From an uncultured Geobacter sp. (lineage in GTDB: Bacteria; Desulfobacterota; Desulfuromonadia; Geobacterales; CAIOGM01): 46,275 nt of DNA. How positions within the stretch are numbered: position 1 is the stretch's first letter; every line of letters begins with the position of its first letter. The notes under the pieces are model-generated. The model had not been told where the DNA came from, made no database searches, and saw only the letters and a list, made by a program, of their open reading frames with translations. Shown here piece by piece: positions 43,937 through 46,275 of the stretch. The stretch spans positions 1 to 46,275 of the forward strand of contig CAIOGM010000035.1 of NCBI GenBank assembly GCA_903857795.1. Reading direction: 5' to 3'. Made by a program: the position numbers and the translations under genes.

Positions 43937-44857
43937 TTAACTCTCCGCAATCTCTTCAAGAAACCGCTGAATGCTCTTCCAGGTCGCCTCCGGCTGCTCC
44001 TCATGGGGGTTGTGTCCGCAGCGCGCCATGATCTCAAGCCGCGATCCGGGGACGGTATCCCGGAGTCGCTCCCCCTGCCAGAGCTTCACGACCCGGTCGT
44101 GCTCCCCCCAGATCAGAAGCAGCGGCTTCTCCAGCCGGGGATATTCTGCGCAGTACTCATTCCACTGATCCGGGATGAGGTTTCTGACGGTCAGGATCAG
44201 GGCCTTGACGGTCCCTCTGCCACGGAAACAGTCTGCATAGCGCAGGATATGGCGCTCATCAACCAGAGTCCGATCATGGTAGACCGATTCCAGCGCCCGG
44301 GTAACCACGATGCGGGTGGGAATTAGGGTCAGGATGATGGTTCCCAGGAGGGGCGACCTGAGATACCGAAGAAATCGGGGGAGAGGTTGAGGCCAGGCCG
44401 GAGCACCGATGAGGACGATCCCCCGGATGAGCCGTCGCCACGCCGACCGCTGGGCAGAGAGGGTGGCGAGAAGGGCAACGGTCCCGCCGAATGAGTGCCC
44501 GATCAGTACGACTCCGGATAACCGCAGCTCCACCAGTAGGGCCAGAATCGCGGCAGCCTGCCCCAGAGGACCGAACTCCCCGGCGGCCGGCTTGGATGAG
44601 CGGCCGAACCCCACCAGGTCAATGAGGTAGAGGGTGTACAGCTCCTCCGGGAAGCGGCTCCGGAGGTCGTCCCAGGTACCACGGGAGGCGGCCAGCCCGT
44701 GGAGCAGGATGAGAGGGAGAGGACCGCTCCCGACCCGCTCGTACCTGATACAGACCCCGGGACCATAGCCGAAACAGCACCAGACCGGATCACTCTCAAG
44801 ACTCTCCCGGTTCTCATGGGGCAACTCTCGAAAGCAGACGTCCGGCGGAGCGGTCAC
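43937..44857 (-). CDS. Alpha/beta-fold hydrolase
   Basis: 306-residue hydrolase. The nucleophile elbow GHSFGG gives the Ser, GEHDRVV the Asp and ARCGHNPHEEQP the His; HGLAASRGTWDD forms the oxyanion region. The Ser-hydrolase superfamily is broad and the substrate cannot be predicted; long insertion (RFLRYLRSPLLGTIILTLIPTR) may be a lid. The start is GTG at 44857, overlapping the stop of the Smr gene (GTGA). Confidence 0.88.
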   Translation of the reverse strand: MTAPPDVCFRELPHENRESLESDPVWCCFGYGPGVCIRYERVGSGPLPLILLHGLAASRGTWDDLRSRFPEELYTLYLIDLVGFGRSSKPAAGEFGPLGQAAAILALLVELRLSGVVLIGHSFGGTVALLATLSAQRSAWRRLIRGIVLIGAPAWPQPLPRFLRYLRSPLLGTIILTLIPTRIVVTRALESVYHDRTLVDERHILRYADCFRGRGTVKALILTVRNLIPDQWNEYCAEYPRLEKPLLLIWGEHDRVVKLWQGERLRDTVPGSRLEIMARCGHNPHEEQPEATWKSIQRFLEEIAES

Positions 44858-45576
44858 GCCTCTCCCCCTGACGTCTCCTTCTCACGTGACCTGAGGAATA
44901 CGACAAAGGCGCCGCTCCCCCCCATCTGACGGGGGGCCGGGGCAAACTCCGCGATCATCTTCTTCCCGCTATTCTGCAACCATCCGGCAACCACTCCCTG
45001 GAGGATCGGTTCACCCGGTGAGTTGTTTCCCTTGCCGGTGATAACCAGCACCGCTTTCATCTCCCGTTGCCACGCGCCATCGATGAAGCGGGCAAGACTT
45101 TCCACCGCCTGCTCCCGGCCCAATCCGTGCAGGTCCAGCTCCATCCTGATCCTGATGGTTCCCTGCTTGAGCTGCTTCAGCCTGCCGGCAGAGATGGGTC
45201 GGAGCGCCTCCTCCCCGTCGGGGATCTCGTCCTGAAACCGGACCGTCATCCCTTCCAGCGACTTGAGGAACAGTTTCCGGTCTTCTTCCTCGAACGTTCT
45301 GGCCCGAAGCGCAAGGGGAGTCCCCACAGCGGAAACCTCTTGCGGAGGGTCGCCCGGATCGGCGGCAGCCAAGGGGCGAACGTCGGTGACCGCCCGAAAA
45401 AAAAGGGTTAAATCGTCGTCAGACTCTTCCTCCAGGGGAGGAAGAAGAGCTTTGGGAGGTGGCTTAAGCGCCGGAGGGGGGACGTTTCTCGGCGGCGCCA
45501 CGGCAATTCCTTTCAGCGCCCTAAAGGGGTCCGCGCCGAACTCCTGCAGTTTTTGTGGAGTCTGTTTACTCTTCAT
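44854..45576 (-). CDS. Smr-domain protein
   Basis: 240 residues (from the ATG at 45576; a GTG at 45585 adds three). Residues 1-140 are low-complexity and Pro/Asp-rich. The C-terminal Smr domain has RMELDLHGLGREQAVESLARFIDG (LDLHG signature), VLVITGKGNNSPGEPIL (TGxG signature), and ends FVVFLR. Smr domains nick or bind DNA and RNA in mismatch-repair relatives and in ribosome rescue (MutS2, SmrB). The GTG at 45585 overlaps the upstream gene's TGA. The role here is unknown. Confidence 0.8.
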   Translation of the reverse strand: MKSKQTPQKLQEFGADPFRALKGIAVAPPRNVPPPALKPPPKALLPPLEEESDDDLTLFFRAVTDVRPLAAADPGDPPQEVSAVGTPLALRARTFEEEDRKLFLKSLEGMTVRFQDEIPDGEEALRPISAGRLKQLKQGTIRIRMELDLHGLGREQAVESLARFIDGAWQREMKAVLVITGKGNNSPGEPILQGVVAGWLQNSGKKMIAEFAPAPRQMGGSGAFVVFLRSREKETSGGEA

Positions 45577-45581
45577 TGATT

Positions 45582-46275
45582 TCACTCTTTCTGGCTGACC
45601 ACGATCTGGATTCGCCGGTTTCGGGTCCGGCCCAGCTCGGAGATGTTGTCCGACAGCGGCCGATACTCACCATGGGAAACTGCCGAGAGGAGCAGCGGGC
45701 TGACCCCACCGTTCTGAAGAAAGCGGGTGACTGTTGTGGCCCGGACCGCCGCCAGCTCCCACCCTGTGGGGTACTTCACCAGTGACCAGGAGGCGCTCAG
45801 CACTGTTTCGGTCTCCCCTTCAACCCGGATCTCCTTCACCTTCACCCCCTTCAGGTAGTCAGCCAGCTTCAGGAGCGTCGGCCCGGCGCTCTGTTTCAAC
45901 GCAATTGAGCCGGGTTCAAAGAGGAGCGGTTCGAACAGGGTGACCGTCAGGGTCCCCTTCAACTCGGAGACGGTGGCCTCACCCCGGGCAATCTCATCTT
46001 TCATGAGCCCCAGCAGCTCCTCGTAGACGGAACTCGTCTTCCGGACCCCATCTGACCGGTTTTTCAGGATAGAATCGATCTCATGTGACAGAGAGAGGTT
46101 GGTCCCGGTGAGCTCGGTGAGCTGCCGACGAAGAGTATCGATGGATGAAGAGAGGTCACCCTCCTTGGCCGCCAGCAGCAGTTCGACACTCTTCAGGTCG
46201 GCAGCGCATTTTTTCCCCTGCTCGGTGAGCAGCAGCAGTTGAGCGGCAAGCATCTCCTGCCTCAGTTCAAGTGCG
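45582..46275 (-). CDS. OmpA/MotB C-terminal-domain protein with coiled coil, 5' end outside window
   Basis: About 231 residues visible. The N-terminal part (ELRQEMLAAQLLLLTEQGKKCAADLKSVELLLAAKEGDLSSSIDTLRRQ) is a coiled coil. The C-terminal part (VTLFEPLLFEPGSIALKQSAGPTLLKLADYLKG..., then RNRRIQIVV) is an OmpA-C-like peptidoglycan-binding fold, with the R-x-x-R-R-I ending of the family. The frame stays open to base 46275. An internal ATG at 46253 is directly preceded by GGCAGGAG, but the spacing is too short, so the start most likely lies beyond the window. First gene of the smr-hydrolase operon. Confidence 0.75.
   Translation of the reverse strand, partial: ALELRQEMLAAQLLLLTEQGKKCAADLKSVELLLAAKEGDLSSSIDTLRRQLTELTGTNLSLSHEIDSILKNRSDGVRKTSSVYEELLGLMKDEIARGEATVSELKGTLTVTLFEPLLFEPGSIALKQSAGPTLLKLADYLKGVKVKEIRVEGETETVLSASWSLVKYPTGWELAAVRATTVTRFLQNGGVSPLLLSAVSHGEYRPLSDNISELGRTRNRRIQIVVSQKE

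Overview
The window is about 46 kb of GC-rich chromosome that looks like an anaerobic deltaproteobacterium of the Geobacter / Desulfuromonadales group. The reasons are a heterodisulfide-reductase-type HdrCBA set, several two-component systems including an NtrB/NtrC-type pair, a Geobacter-like DUF6178-type protein, and dense tight gene packing on both strands. This placement is inference from gene content; no rRNA or tRNA gene is visible.

Layout. 1-2865 (minus): hdrC-hdrB-hdrA, the last running off the left edge, with an inverted-repeat element between hdrB and hdrA. 3219-7658 (plus): fused 23S rRNA methyltransferase RlmKL, then a PAS histidine kinase and its NarL-type regulator. 7815-14707 (plus): MidA-type methyltransferase, HAD phosphatase, rubrerythrin-like protein, aspartate ammonia-lyase, NifU-type Fe-S scaffold, HflX GTPase and MtnA, with palindromic repeats around aspA, nfuA and hflX. 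14704-20659: a defence-like block made of a type IIG restriction-methyltransferase overlapping mtnA, an AlbA_2/Schlafen-type ATP-binding protein bracketed by two copies of a 77-bp repeat module, and a 5' remnant of a YhcG/DUF1016 nuclease gene. 20684-36685: mostly housekeeping genes (glnE, moaC, pepA, HNH nuclease, epimerase, sppA, NtrB/NtrC pair, slyX), then a RhuM-Doc/Fic gene with an apparent frameshift, a LolB-like lipoprotein and an aldo/keto reductase. 36726-37932 (minus): DUF2147 protein and rpe.

38089-43840 is a compact AT-richer integrative element of about 5.75 kb. It carries a Rep_trans-family rolling-circle initiator/relaxase, a zinc-ribbon protein, a small acidic protein, a lipoprotein, a serine recombinase preceded by TGATAGG repeats, and a tyrosine recombinase next to the right end. 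Its two ends form an inverted pair: 12 identical bases, 6 different bases, then 7 identical bases. That is the arrangement expected for a Tn916-like tyrosine-recombinase element with non-identical coupling sequences. From 43937 to the right edge (minus) lie an OmpA-C-like protein (partial), an Smr-domain protein and an alpha/beta hydrolase, with overlapping start and stop codons.

The three most interesting signals are: (1) the paired 22-bp repeats with 33-bp spacers on both sides of the AlbA_2 gene; (2) four in-frame palindromic or tandem repeat insertions inside the type IIG gene; (3) the integrative element, whose ends and probable replication hairpin can be read directly. Smaller points are a probable AUU start codon in hflX and a one-base frameshift in the RhuM-Doc gene.
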